Shown here: piece after piece, positions 25,732 to 34,300 of the stretch
Position numbering within the stretch: the first letter of the stretch is position 1
How the letters are laid out: each line of letters begins with the position of its first letter
NCBI RefSeq assembly: GCF_009826895.1
Contig: NZ_WUMV01000003.1
Span: forward strand, 637,501 to 701,500
Direction of reading: 5' to 3'
DNA: 64,000 nt
DNA from: Stappia sediminis
Lineage (GTDB): Bacteria > Pseudomonadota > Alphaproteobacteria > Rhizobiales > Stappiaceae
Translations under genes and position numbers: made by a program
Notes under the pieces: generated by a model
Seen by the model: only the letters and a program-made list of their open reading frames with translations
What the model was told of the DNA's origin: nothing
The model's database searches: none

Positions 25732-27555
25732 TCATTCCGCAGCCGCCCGGCTTTCGCCCTCAAGCGGCAGGCGCACCGTGAAGAGTGCGCCACCGTCCTG
25801 CGATGTCGTGACACTCAGATTGCCGGAAAAGTCATGGACGATCTTGTAGGCGATCGAAAGGCCGAGCCCCAGCCCCTCGCCGACATCTTTCGTCGTAAAA
25901 AACGGGTCGAACACCTGCGAACGCAGTTCCTCCGATACGCCGGGTCCATTGTCGGCGACTTCGATGAGGGCGAAACCACCCTCGACTTTCAACGAAATGC
26001 CGACTTTGGCGCTCGTCCTGCCGCCGACGGCGTCAAGCGCATTGGATATGAGATTGAGCACGACCTGCTCGAGACGGACGCGGCCGCCCAGGACAACAGG
26101 ATCGCCAGCGTCCTTGTCGACGATGATTTCCACGTCGCTGCGCTTGATACGCGGGGAGAGGAGCATCAGCGCCTCGTCGATCACCGTGATGAGCCGCACG
26201 GGCTTGAGTTCCGTCCCCGCCCGGCGGGTGAAGCCTTTCAGCGTGCGCGAGATCTCCGCCATGCGCTCGACCATGGCGATGATTTTTTCCAGGTTTCCGG
26301 CGGCCTTGTCCTGCATCTTGCGCTCAAGCAGTAGCTGGGCATTTTCCGCGTTCGAACGGATGGCGGCGAGCGGCTGGTTGAATTCGTGACTGAGGGCTGC
26401 CGACATGCGCCCCAGCGTGGCGAGCTTCGCGGCCTGGACAAGTTCGGCCTGGGCAAGGCGAAGCTCGGCTTCCGCAGCCTCGCGCTCCTCCACCTCGCGC
26501 GCAAGCAGCTTGTTGGCTTCGGAAAGATCCTGCGTCCTTTCGCGAACCCGCCGCTCCAGGCGAAGGGCGGCGGCGCGATCGTCGCGCATCTTGCGGATTG
26601 TCGCCTTGCGTCTTTCAAGCGCGGCCCATCCCGTTCCCGCCAGGAGAATGCAGACGAGCGCCGCGATGATCCAGGCCTTCGAGGTCTGCGAGCGGGCGAT
26701 CTGGGTGTTTGCCAGCGTCGAGACTTCCCAGCCGAGCACGGTGAGCGGTTTGGTCAGCCGCAGCGCGTCGAGGCGGATCGCGCCGTCGTCAAGCTGTACG
26801 ATGTCAAATCCCGAGCGAAGACGTGCATCCAGAAAGATGGAAGATGGCGAACCGCTCGTGGCATCCGCATATTCCACCCCGCGCGTTGTCTCCACCATCC
26901 TGCGGCCCCGCCAGGAGGGGCGGTTCGTCACGACGACCACGCCGCCATCGTCGAGCGCGACAAGCGGATCCTTTGAAAGGGCCCAGGCCTGTTCGACCGA
27001 TGCAAGGTCGACCCGCACCGCGACCGCGCCAACGGTTTCCCCCCCGGAACGCACGGCGGAGGCGAAGACGTAGCTTCCCGCCCGCAGCGCATCGCCGCGC
27101 AGAAGCTGGCGGCCGAGCCGGCCCTCCATCGCCTCGCTGAACGCTGTGTCGAAAGTCTGCATGCCCGCCGAATGCGGCCCCTGCGACGGCCATGCGCTGG
27201 ACGCGATCGTGCGCCCCGACATGTCGAGGAAGACAACCTCCTGTGCACCCGACATCGCCGCCACGACGGAGGCGACGCGCTCTCCGTCCACCCGGCTGCC
27301 TCTCGAGATGAGGGCGCGCACGTCCGGGCGCTGGGCGAGAAGCGGAGGCAGAAGGCGGAACTTGTCGAGCTGGCGTTCAAGCGTCGCCGCCTGAACGGCG
27401 AGCGAGGCATCGGCGCGGGTACGGATTTCGTCCAGGAACAGGCGCTCGCTGATCCGCGACGTGACGAAAGCGACGACAACGGTCAGGCAGGCGGCGGCGA
27501 TGAGCGCGAGCGCTGTCGAAAATATCTCCCGGCGTTTTCTCGTCAAGCGGTACAT
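25732..27555 (-). CDS. dctB: C4-dicarboxylate sensor histidine kinase DctB
   Basis: Membrane sensor kinase of 607 residues. A first transmembrane helix (about 12-32) and a second near residue 285 bracket a large periplasmic PAS-like sensor region, as in DctB. A coiled-coil linker with many Arg and Glu leads to the H-box MSAALSHEFNQPLAAIRSNA. The N and G boxes follow (NGPGVSEEL, GEGLGLGLSIAY). It forms a two-component pair with DctD. It lies 74 bases downstream of modC on the same strand, so it may be partly read from the mod promoter. Confidence 0.88.
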   Translation of the reverse strand: MYRLTRKRREIFSTALALIAAACLTVVVAFVTSRISERLFLDEIRTRADASLAVQAATLERQLDKFRLLPPLLAQRPDVRALISRGSRVDGERVASVVAAMSGAQEVVFLDMSGRTIASSAWPSQGPHSAGMQTFDTAFSEAMEGRLGRQLLRGDALRAGSYVFASAVRSGGETVGAVAVRVDLASVEQAWALSKDPLVALDDGGVVVVTNRPSWRGRRMVETTRGVEYADATSGSPSSIFLDARLRSGFDIVQLDDGAIRLDALRLTKPLTVLGWEVSTLANTQIARSQTSKAWIIAALVCILLAGTGWAALERRKATIRKMRDDRAAALRLERRVRERTQDLSEANKLLAREVEEREAAEAELRLAQAELVQAAKLATLGRMSAALSHEFNQPLAAIRSNAENAQLLLERKMQDKAAGNLEKIIAMVERMAEISRTLKGFTRRAGTELKPVRLITVIDEALMLLSPRIKRSDVEIIVDKDAGDPVVLGGRVRLEQVVLNLISNALDAVGGRTSAKVGISLKVEGGFALIEVADNGPGVSEELRSQVFDPFFTTKDVGEGLGLGLSIAYKIVHDFSGNLSVTTSQDGGALFTVRLPLEGESRAAAE

Positions 27556-27629
27556 GGAGGCACTCTACAGCCGAAATCCGCGAAGTTCATCCGCTTCCAT
27601 GCGAATGTACGGTGTCGTCCAGCCGAAGG

Positions 27630-28724
27630 TCACACGTTTCCCGAGCCGATGATCTCGCGCCGGTCGATGGCGATCGTCTTGATGAGCGCGAGCGCTTCGC
27701 CGCCCGGCGCGAGGCCAAGCTCTTCCACCGATGCCCGGGTCAGGCGAACGCGAAGCGGCTGTTCGCCGATGCGACAGAGAATTTCGGCGTAGGGGCCCGT
27801 TTCGCTCGTAATCGCCTCGACCATGACCGGCAGGCGGTTGCGGATGCTGAGGCCGGAAACTTCGCCCACAGCAAGCGATACGTCGCGCGCTCGCACCCGA
27901 AGCCTGACTTCCGTACCGGGCTCAATGCCAGTTACCGGAACCTGAAGCTCATATCCTTCGACGCCGATCGTCGACAGGCTCCAGCGGCTGTCCGTCCCGG
28001 TGACGCGGCCGATGAGAACGGAGCCCGCTTCGTGACGGCCGGTCGCGACGCCAAGGTCGAGCCGCGTCATGATGTCCGCCGTAGATCCGCAGGCGACCGT
28101 CTCGCCCTTGGAGATGACGACCAGCGTGTCGGCAAGGCGGGCGACCTCCTCCAGCGCGTGGCTGACGTAGAGGATCGGGATCTTCGCTTCGTGGCAAAGC
28201 CGGTCGAGGAAGGGCAGGATTTCCGATTTACGGCCCTGATCGAGCGAGGCGAGCGGCTCGTCCATCACGAGCGCACGGGGGGAGGAGAGGAGCGCGCGGC
28301 CGATCGCCACCCTCTGGCGCTCGCCACCGGACAGGGTGCCGGGCCGGCGTGAAAGCAGGCTTTGGATGCCCAGCAGTTCCACAACCTCTTTAAAACGCGT
28401 CTTGTCGATCGTGCGGCCAGCCCATCGCGCGAAGGCGAGGTTCGCTCTCACCGTCAGATGCGGGAAGAGGCGCGCTTCCTGAAAGACATGGCCGATGCGC
28501 CTGCGCCTTGCCGGCAGGTCGATGCCCTCGCCGGAATCGAAGAGCGTTTCGCCGTTGATGGCGATGCGGCCCCGCTCCGGTCTCAAAAGCCCGGCGATCA
28601 TCTTGGTAATGGTCGATTTGCCGGCGCCCGAATGGCCGAACAGCGCCGTGACGCCCGCATCCGAGCGGAAGTTGGCCTTGATCGGCAAATCGCCGGCGCT
28701 GCCTTCGATATCGACCTCTATCAC
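27630..28724 (-). CDS. modC: Molybdate ABC transporter ATP-binding protein
   Basis: ATPase of the molybdate importer, 364 residues. Walker A is GHSGAGKST, the signature is LSGGERQRV, Walker B is ALVMDEPLASLD and the H-loop is YVSHALEEV. The C-terminal ~70 residues (RVRARDVSLAVGEVSGLSIR onward) form the molybdate-binding TOBE/Mop domain typical of ModC. Its start overlaps the modB stop by four bases. It ends the modABC series. Confidence 0.95.
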   Translation of the reverse strand: MIEVDIEGSAGDLPIKANFRSDAGVTALFGHSGAGKSTITKMIAGLLRPERGRIAINGETLFDSGEGIDLPARRRRIGHVFQEARLFPHLTVRANLAFARWAGRTIDKTRFKEVVELLGIQSLLSRRPGTLSGGERQRVAIGRALLSSPRALVMDEPLASLDQGRKSEILPFLDRLCHEAKIPILYVSHALEEVARLADTLVVISKGETVACGSTADIMTRLDLGVATGRHEAGSVLIGRVTGTDSRWSLSTIGVEGYELQVPVTGIEPGTEVRLRVRARDVSLAVGEVSGLSIRNRLPVMVEAITSETGPYAEILCRIGEQPLRVRLTRASVEELGLAPGGEALALIKTIAIDRREIIGSGNV

Positions 28725-29419
28725 GCAGCACCCCCTATGCGGCGGGCAAGGCGGCGCGCGACGGCTTCCGAGGCAATCAGCGCCCCGAAGGCCACGACGA
28801 CGGAAATGATGGTGAGCCGAAATGCCGCGACCTCTCCGTCGGGCGTTTGTGCCGCGGTGTAGACGGCGAGCGCCAGCGTGCGGGTTTCGCCGGGGATGTT
28901 GGAAACGAAGGTGATGGTCGCGCCGAATTCGCCCATTGCCTTGGCGAAGCCCAGGATGCCGGCGGCGAGAATGCCGGGAAGCGCCAGTGGCAGCGTGACG
29001 ATGGCAAGCACGATGCTTCTATGGAGACCGAGCGTCGCCGCCGCTTCCTCAAGTTTCGGGTCGACGGCTTCTATGGCAAGCCTGATCGGCCTGACCATCA
29101 GCGGAAAGGCCATGATGCCGGCGGCAAGGGCCGCACCTGTCCACCTGAACGCGAAGGTCAGTCCGAAGGTGCTTTCCAGGAAGGAGCCGACCGGACCCGA
29201 TCGACCGAAAAGGATCAACAGCACGTAACCGGTGACGACGGGCGGGAGGACGAGCGGCATGTGAATGACGCCGTTGACGAGGCCGTGACCGGGAAAGCGC
29301 CAGCGGGCAAGGGCGTATCCCGCGAAGACCGCGACTGGCAGGGCTACGGCAAGCGCGGTTGCCGCGACCTTGAGCGTCAGCGTCAGTGCCTGCCATTCGG
29401 CCGAGGTGAGCGTGATCAC
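28721..29419 (-). CDS. modB: Molybdate ABC transporter permease
   Basis: Inner-membrane permease of 232 residues with five to six hydrophobic helices. The EAA-type cytoplasmic loop is EAAATLGLHRSIVLAIVTLP. Blocks MPLVLPPVVTGYVLLILFG and FAKAMGEFGATITF are diagnostic for ModB. The open frame extends 16 codons into the modA 3' end, but I prefer the GTG at 29419, which follows the modA stop by seven bases and has GAGG upstream. It works with ModA and ModC. Confidence 0.93.
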   Translation of the reverse strand: MITLTSAEWQALTLTLKVAATALAVALPVAVFAGYALARWRFPGHGLVNGVIHMPLVLPPVVTGYVLLILFGRSGPVGSFLESTFGLTFAFRWTGAALAAGIMAFPLMVRPIRLAIEAVDPKLEEAAATLGLHRSIVLAIVTLPLALPGILAAGILGFAKAMGEFGATITFVSNIPGETRTLALAVYTAAQTPDGEVAAFRLTIISVVVAFGALIASEAVARRLARRIGGAA

Positions 29420-29426
29420 CGCGGCC

Positions 29427-30191
29427 TCAATCGACAGGCCGCAAGCCTGCGGCGCGAAACGCTTCACGGGCTTGCGGAGTTTTCAGGAAGGCGAGAAATT
29501 CCTTCGCACCCTGTCTTGCGATCGTCGTGACAGCGGCGGGGTAGACAATGGCCGGATGGCTGTCTTCCGGGATCTCGGCAACGACGGCCACGTCCTTCTC
29601 GGCGATGGCGTCGGAGGCATAGACGATGCCAAGCGGGGTTTCGCCACGGGCGACGGTGGCCAGCGCTATGCGCACGTTTTCCATCGGCGCGAGCCTGCCG
29701 GCGAGATCTTCATAAAGGTTCAGGTCGCTCAACGCCGCCTTTGCATAGCGTCCGGCAGGGATCGTTTCGGTGTCGGCTACGGCGAGGCGACGGTCCCCAA
29801 GGCGCGAGAGGAAGCCTTCCGTCGTCAGTTCAAGAGGCTCCGGGTTCGTTTTCGGCGCGACGACGACGAGCGTGTTGGTGGCGACGGTGATTATCGTTTC
29901 AGGAACGACCGCGCCCGCATGGCGGACATGATCCATCCACAGCTCATCGGCGGAAAAGAAGAGATCGGCGGGTGCCCCGGCCTCCACCTGGCGCGCGATC
30001 GACGCCGTTCCGGCGAAGGAGTAGACCACTTCCGTTCCCGTCTCCCGCGCGTAGGCTTTGCCCGCCGCCTCGAGAGCGTCCTTCAGGCTTGCGGCGGCAA
30101 AGATCGTCAGCCGCTCCGCCGCGTCCGCCGGGGACGCCAGCGCGAGCGCGAGCGCAAACACGGCGGCGATTGCGATGTGAAGGCGGCGCAT
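29427..30191 (-). CDS. modA: Molybdate-binding periplasmic protein
   Basis: Periplasmic oxyanion-binding protein of 254 residues. The signal peptide is MRRLHIAIAAVFALALALA, ending near SPADA. ModA features include LTIFAAASLKDALEAAGKAY, VVYSFAGTASIARQVEAGAP and ADLFFSADELWMDHV. I chose the ATG at 30191 because it starts a clean signal peptide and has a GAAGGA upstream; a longer frame reaches back into the operator. A 10+4+10 inverted repeat lies 15-38 bases upstream, between modE and modA. Confidence 0.95.
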   Translation of the reverse strand: MRRLHIAIAAVFALALALASPADAAERLTIFAAASLKDALEAAGKAYARETGTEVVYSFAGTASIARQVEAGAPADLFFSADELWMDHVRHAGAVVPETIITVATNTLVVVAPKTNPEPLELTTEGFLSRLGDRRLAVADTETIPAGRYAKAALSDLNLYEDLAGRLAPMENVRIALATVARGETPLGIVYASDAIAEKDVAVVAEIPEDSHPAIVYPAAVTTIARQGAKEFLAFLKTPQAREAFRAAGLRPVD

Positions 30192-30205
30192 CAAGTGCAA
30201 TCCTT

Positions 30206-30229
30206 CGATATGTATGATGATACACATCG
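30206..30229 (-). promoter_or_regulatory. Candidate ModE operator (Mo-box) upstream of modA
   Basis: CGATATGTAT-GATG-ATACACATCG is an inverted repeat with nine of ten arm positions matching. It lies between the modE stop and the modA start, where a molybdate-responsive repressor should bind. Its layout resembles the alphaproteobacterial Mo-box, but I recall that consensus only approximately. Confidence 0.65.
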
Positions 30230-30233
30230 AATG

Positions 30234-30614
30234 CTAGCCACTGTCCCCTCCCGGTTCAATATCCATTTTCGCCTGCGCGACGAGTGCATCCAGATCCTTC
30301 CCGGCGGAGGAGGCAAGCGCAGCCTCTACCGCACGAAAACGGGCAAGCACTTCCTTGCCGAGCATGGTCAACTGCGCGCCGCCGCCGCCCCCGGCGCCGC
30401 CCTTGCCGGTTTCGATCAGCGGTTCTTCGAAGCCGCGATTCAACTCTCCCACGAGGTTCCAGGCCCGCTTGTAGCTCATGGAAAGGCGGCGCCCGGCAGC
30501 GCGAATCGAGCCGGTTTCGGCGATGCCCTGCAAAAGGTCTGCCTTGCCGGGACCAAGCGCGACGCCCGGTGCCAGCACGATGCGCAGCCTGACCTTGGGA
30601 AAATCGCCGGCCAT
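30234..30614 (-). CDS. modE: ModE-type winged-helix regulator lacking a molybdate-binding domain
   Basis: LysR-type N-terminal winged-helix protein of 126 residues, as in the DNA-binding half of ModE. The helix-turn-helix is in TGSIRAAGRRLSMSYKRAWN, followed by a glycine-rich wing (GKGGAGGGGGAQLT). The two Mop-like molybdate domains of E. coli ModE are absent, so metal sensing must come from elsewhere or the protein is a constitutive binder. I chose the ATG at 30614; a TTG at 30635 overlaps the preceding GMC gene. It precedes modABC on the same strand, with a candidate operator between. Confidence 0.8.
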   Translation of the reverse strand: MAGDFPKVRLRIVLAPGVALGPGKADLLQGIAETGSIRAAGRRLSMSYKRAWNLVGELNRGFEEPLIETGKGGAGGGGGAQLTMLGKEVLARFRAVEAALASSAGKDLDALVAQAKMDIEPGGDSG

Positions 30615-30624
30615 CGCGCGATGC

Positions 30625-32238
30625 TCAACCGCCAACCCGACGGTCTTCGCGGATCATGCTGGCGGCTTTCTCGGCGATCATCATCGTAGGTGCGGCCGTG
30701 TTGCCCGAAGTGATCGTCGGCATCACCGAGGCGTCGACGACCCGCAGGCCCGCGACACCGCGAACCCGCAAACGTTCGTCGACGACCGAACCATCGTCGG
30801 CCCCCATCCGGCAGGTGCCGACCGGGTGGAAGATCGTCGTGCCGATATCGCCGGCGGCCTTGGCAAGATCATCGTCCGTGTGGACCCGCGAGCCGGGCAG
30901 ATATTCGACGGGCTCGTACTTCGAAAGCGCTTCCGCGCTCATGATCTTGCGGGTAAGGCGAATTGAATCCGCCGCGACCCTTCGGTCATTCTCGGTGGAA
31001 AGATAGTTCGGCTTGATTTCCGGATGATCCGCCGCATCGGCCGAGGTGATGTGGATGTGGCCGCGACTTTCGGGGCGCAGATTGCAGACGCTTGCCGTGA
31101 TCGCCGGGAAGGAGTGCAGCGGTTCGCCGAAACGGTCGAGCGAGAGCGGCTGAACGTGATACTCGACGTTAGCCGTTTCGAAAGCCGGATCGGATTTGGC
31201 AAATACGCCGAGTTGGCTCGGCGCCATCGACATCGGGCCCGAACGCTTTGCCGCATATTCGAGCGCGATCTTCGCCTTGCCGAAGATATTTGACGCAAGC
31301 TGGTTGAGCGTCCTCGTATTCTTCACCTTGAAGATCGTGCGAATCTGCAGATGGTCCTGCAGGTTCTCGCCCACCGACGTATTTTCCACCGCAACCTCTA
31401 TGCCGTGTTTCGACAGGACCTGCGGATTGCCGATGCCGGAAAGCTCCAGGAGTTGCGGCGACCCTATGGAGCCTGAAGAAAGCAGGATTTCGCCGGCGGC
31501 ATCGACGCTCGCGTCTTCGCCGCCGAGCTTCAGGTCGAGCCCGACCGCCCGTCCATCTTCCATGCGGATGCGCGAAACCTGGGCTTTCGTAAGCACCTCG
31601 ACGTTCGCCCGCTTCATGGCCGGCTTCAGGAAGCCCTTTGCCGCCGTCCAGCGCACCCCGCCGCGCTGGGTGACCTGGAAATAGCCGGAGCCGAAATTGT
31701 CGCCGCGGTTGAAGTCTTTCGTTTTCGGAATTCCGACCTCCTCGCATGCATCGCGAAAAGCGTCGAGAATTTCCCAGGAAAGGCGCTGTTCCTCCACCCG
31801 GCAGCCGCCACCTCGACCGTGAAACTCATCCTCCCAGGCGTAATGATCCTCGCCCCGTTTGAAATAGGGCAGGATATCGTCCCATCCCCAGCCGGCCAGG
31901 CCGAGCTGACGCCAATGGTCGTAATCGCTCGCCTGCCCGCGCATGTAGATCATGCCGTTGATGGCCGAGCATCCGCCGAGCACCCTGCCGCGCGGATAGG
32001 CGAGCGTACGCCCGTTAAGGCCGGCTTCCGGCGCAGTGGAATAGCCCCAGTCCGTCCTGGGGTTGCCCATGCAATAAAGATAGCCGACCGGGATGTGGAT
32101 CCAGATGTAATCGTCCTTGCCGCCGGCCTCCAGCACGAGGATGCTCACGTCCGGGTCTTCGCTCAGCCGGTTGGCAAGCACGCAACCCGCCGATCCCGCG
32201 CCGACGATGATATAGTCGAAGCTTCCAAGATGCCGCAT
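30625..32238 (-). CDS. GMC-family FAD oxidoreductase (choline/alcohol dehydrogenase-like)
   Basis: Flavoprotein of 537 residues. The ADP-binding fold is DYIIVGAGSAGCVLANRL near the N-terminus. GMC signature 1 is RGRVLGGCSAINGMIYMRG and signature 2 is SGSIGSPQLLELSGIG. The catalytic His pair is expected in FHPVGTCRMG and near SGNTAAPTMMIAEKAA. No signal peptide follows my chosen ATG at 32238; the frame is open a further 78 codons but without recognisable sequence. Such enzymes oxidise alcohols, sugars or choline; the substrate cannot be chosen here. It lies after the sugar-acid dehydratase on the same strand. Confidence 0.88.
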   Translation of the reverse strand: MRHLGSFDYIIVGAGSAGCVLANRLSEDPDVSILVLEAGGKDDYIWIHIPVGYLYCMGNPRTDWGYSTAPEAGLNGRTLAYPRGRVLGGCSAINGMIYMRGQASDYDHWRQLGLAGWGWDDILPYFKRGEDHYAWEDEFHGRGGGCRVEEQRLSWEILDAFRDACEEVGIPKTKDFNRGDNFGSGYFQVTQRGGVRWTAAKGFLKPAMKRANVEVLTKAQVSRIRMEDGRAVGLDLKLGGEDASVDAAGEILLSSGSIGSPQLLELSGIGNPQVLSKHGIEVAVENTSVGENLQDHLQIRTIFKVKNTRTLNQLASNIFGKAKIALEYAAKRSGPMSMAPSQLGVFAKSDPAFETANVEYHVQPLSLDRFGEPLHSFPAITASVCNLRPESRGHIHITSADAADHPEIKPNYLSTENDRRVAADSIRLTRKIMSAEALSKYEPVEYLPGSRVHTDDDLAKAAGDIGTTIFHPVGTCRMGADDGSVVDERLRVRGVAGLRVVDASVMPTITSGNTAAPTMMIAEKAASMIREDRRVGG

Positions 32239-32354
32239 GTCCTGTCCGGGCGCCCCTTCCCCTTGCCCCGCGATTGCGGAGCAGCCGTTTTGATTTTCTG
32301 GAGAGACAGGATGCTGCCGGGCAGCACGAATGGCAAGGCGGCCGAATGTAGCGG

Positions 32355-34154
32355 TCAGTGATTGTCGCGCGGGATCCCTTTCGTGTGGGCCACGTCGCGA
32401 TATTTTACCGCAGGCTTCAGCACCATTCCCTTGTCGAACTGGTCGACCAGCGAACGCTGGATCTCCTGCCACGGCGTCTGACTTTCGGGATAGGGGAAAC
32501 CGCCCTTCGCTTCGAGGTCCGCCCGGCGTTTGGCAAGTTCTTCGTCCGAAATCAGAATATTCGCCGTGCCCTTGCGCAAGTCTATGCGCACGCGGTCCCC
32601 GGTGCGGATGAGCGCAAGCCCGCCCATGGCCGCAGCTTCGGGAGCGGCGTTCAGGATCGACGGCGATCCGGAAGTGCCGGATTGCCGTCCGTCGCCGATG
32701 CAGGGCAGCGAATGAATGCCGCGCTTCAGAAGCGCGGCCGGCGGCTGCATGTTGACGACTTCCGCGCCGCCCGGATAGCCGATCGGCCCGGTGCCGCGAA
32801 TGAAGAGCATGCAGTTCTCGTCGATCTCAAGCGACGGATCCTCGATCCGGTGATGATAATCCTCCGGCCCTTCGAAGACTATGGCGCGGCCCTCGAACGC
32901 ATCCGGATCGTCGGGGTTCGAGAGATACCTCTTGCGGAACTCCTTCGAGATAACGCTTGTCTTCATGATCGCGCTGTCGAAGAGATTGCCCTTCAGATTG
33001 ACGAAGCCGGCATTCTTTACCAGCGGGTCCGACACCGGGCGAATAACGTCCGGATTCAGATTTTCGGCATTCCTGCAGTTCTCGCCGATGCTTGCGCCAT
33101 TGGCCGTCACGGCATCCGGGTGGGGCAGCAGGCCGGCCTTAATGAGTTCCGCCACGACCGCCGGTACGCCGCCCGCGCGGTGATAATCCTCGCCCAGGTA
33201 TTCGCCGGCCGGCTGAATGTTCACGAGAAGCGGGATTTTATGGCCGAGGCGCTGCCAGTCGTCATTGTCGATTTCCACGCCCAGATGACGTGCAACGCCG
33301 TTGAGATGGATCGGCGCATTCGTCGACCCGCCGATCGCCGAATTCACCACGATCGCATTCTCGAAAGCCTCCCGGGTCATAATGTCCGAGGGTTTCTTGT
33401 CCTCTTCCACCATTTCGACGATGCGACGTCCGGTACGATAAGCGACCTGCCCTCGTTCGCGATAGGGCGCGGGGATGGCCGCTGAGCCCGGCAATTGCAT
33501 GCCGAGGGCCTCGGCAAGCGAATTCATGGTCGTCGCCGTGCCCATGGTATTGCAGTAACCAACGGATGGCGCGGCGGACGACACAAGCTCCACAAACTCG
33601 TCGGAATCGATTTTGCCCGACGCCTGAAGCTCTCTCGCTTTCCAAACGATCGTGCCTGAACCGGTACGCTCGCCCCGGTGCCAGCCATTCAGCATCGGCC
33701 CGACGGAAAGAGCGATCGCGGGAATGTTGACCGTTGCCGCCGCCATGAGACAGGCAGGCGTGGTCTTGTCGCAGCCGATCATCAGCACCACGCCGTCCAG
33801 CGGATAGCCATAAAGGACTTCCACGAGGCCGAGATAGGCAAGGTTGCGGTCAAGCGCGGCCGTCGGACGTTTTCCGGTTTCCTGGATCGGATGAACGGGA
33901 AACTCCAAGCAGATGCCGCCGGCGGAGGTAATGCCGTCGCGCACGCGTTTGGCAAGTTCGATGTGATGCCGGTTGCAGGGAGACAGATCCGAGCCCGTTT
34001 GGGCGATGCCGATGATCGGTTTGCCCGACTGCAGTTCTTCGCGCGTCAGCCCATAGTTCAGATAACGCTCGAGATAGAGTGCCGACATGCCGGGATTTTC
34101 GGGATTGTCGAACCATGCTTGCGAGCGAAGCGGGCGCTTGTCCTTGGCTGTCAT
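32355..34154 (-). CDS. IlvD/Edd-family dehydratase, probably aldonate (arabinonate/xylonate) dehydratase
   Basis: Iron-sulfur dehydratase of 599 residues. Three cysteines placed as in the pentonate dehydratases are visible: Cys60 (SPCNRHH), Cys128 ([10 protein letters not shown]) and Cys201 ([11 protein letters not shown]), expected to hold a 2Fe-2S cluster. The catalytic serine should lie in [13 protein letters not shown] near residue 493-496. The length and motifs fit sugar-acid dehydratases better than the biosynthetic IlvD. It would turn D-xylonate or L-arabinonate into a 2-keto-3-deoxy acid, which agrees with the xylose transporter in the window, though pathway partners are missing. GGAGGG sits before the ATG. 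Confidence 0.85.
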   Translation of the reverse strand: MTAKDKRPLRSQAWFDNPENPGMSALYLERYLNYGLTREELQSGKPIIGIAQTGSDLSPCNRHHIELAKRVRDGITSAGGICLEFPVHPIQETGKRPTAALDRNLAYLGLVEVLYGYPLDGVVLMIGCDKTTPACLMAAATVNIPAIALSVGPMLNGWHRGERTGSGTIVWKARELQASGKIDSDEFVELVSSAAPSVGYCNTMGTATTMNSLAEALGMQLPGSAAIPAPYRERGQVAYRTGRRIVEMVEEDKKPSDIMTREAFENAIVVNSAIGGSTNAPIHLNGVARHLGVEIDNDDWQRLGHKIPLLVNIQPAGEYLGEDYHRAGGVPAVVAELIKAGLLPHPDAVTANGASIGENCRNAENLNPDVIRPVSDPLVKNAGFVNLKGNLFDSAIMKTSVISKEFRKRYLSNPDDPDAFEGRAIVFEGPEDYHHRIEDPSLEIDENCMLFIRGTGPIGYPGGAEVVNMQPPAALLKRGIHSLPCIGDGRQSGTSGSPSILNAAPEAAAMGGLALIRTGDRVRIDLRKGTANILISDEELAKRRADLEAKGGFPYPESQTPWQEIQRSLVDQFDKGMVLKPAVKYRDVAHTKGIPRDNH

Positions 34155-34300
34155 AATTACCCTCCGCGTGAAGCGGTATAGTGCCGCTTTCGTTCATTGT
34201 GATATCCCTTGCCGCGCGCGCCAGAAAGCGAGCAGCGGCGGAATAGTGAACTCATACCCAATAATAGGGCCTTCGGCGCAGGATCGCGAGCGATTAAGTA

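Noticed and set aside
24064-26334. A 756-codon open frame antisense to dctD and dctB
   Set aside because: The minus strand encodes complete, motif-bearing DctD and DctB. The plus frame has no recognisable domain and is explained by codon bias.
32311-32325. Small inverted repeat TGCTGCC-G-GGCAGCA between the dehydratase and GMC genes
   Set aside because: The loop is too short and there is no U-run, so I did not call a terminator.
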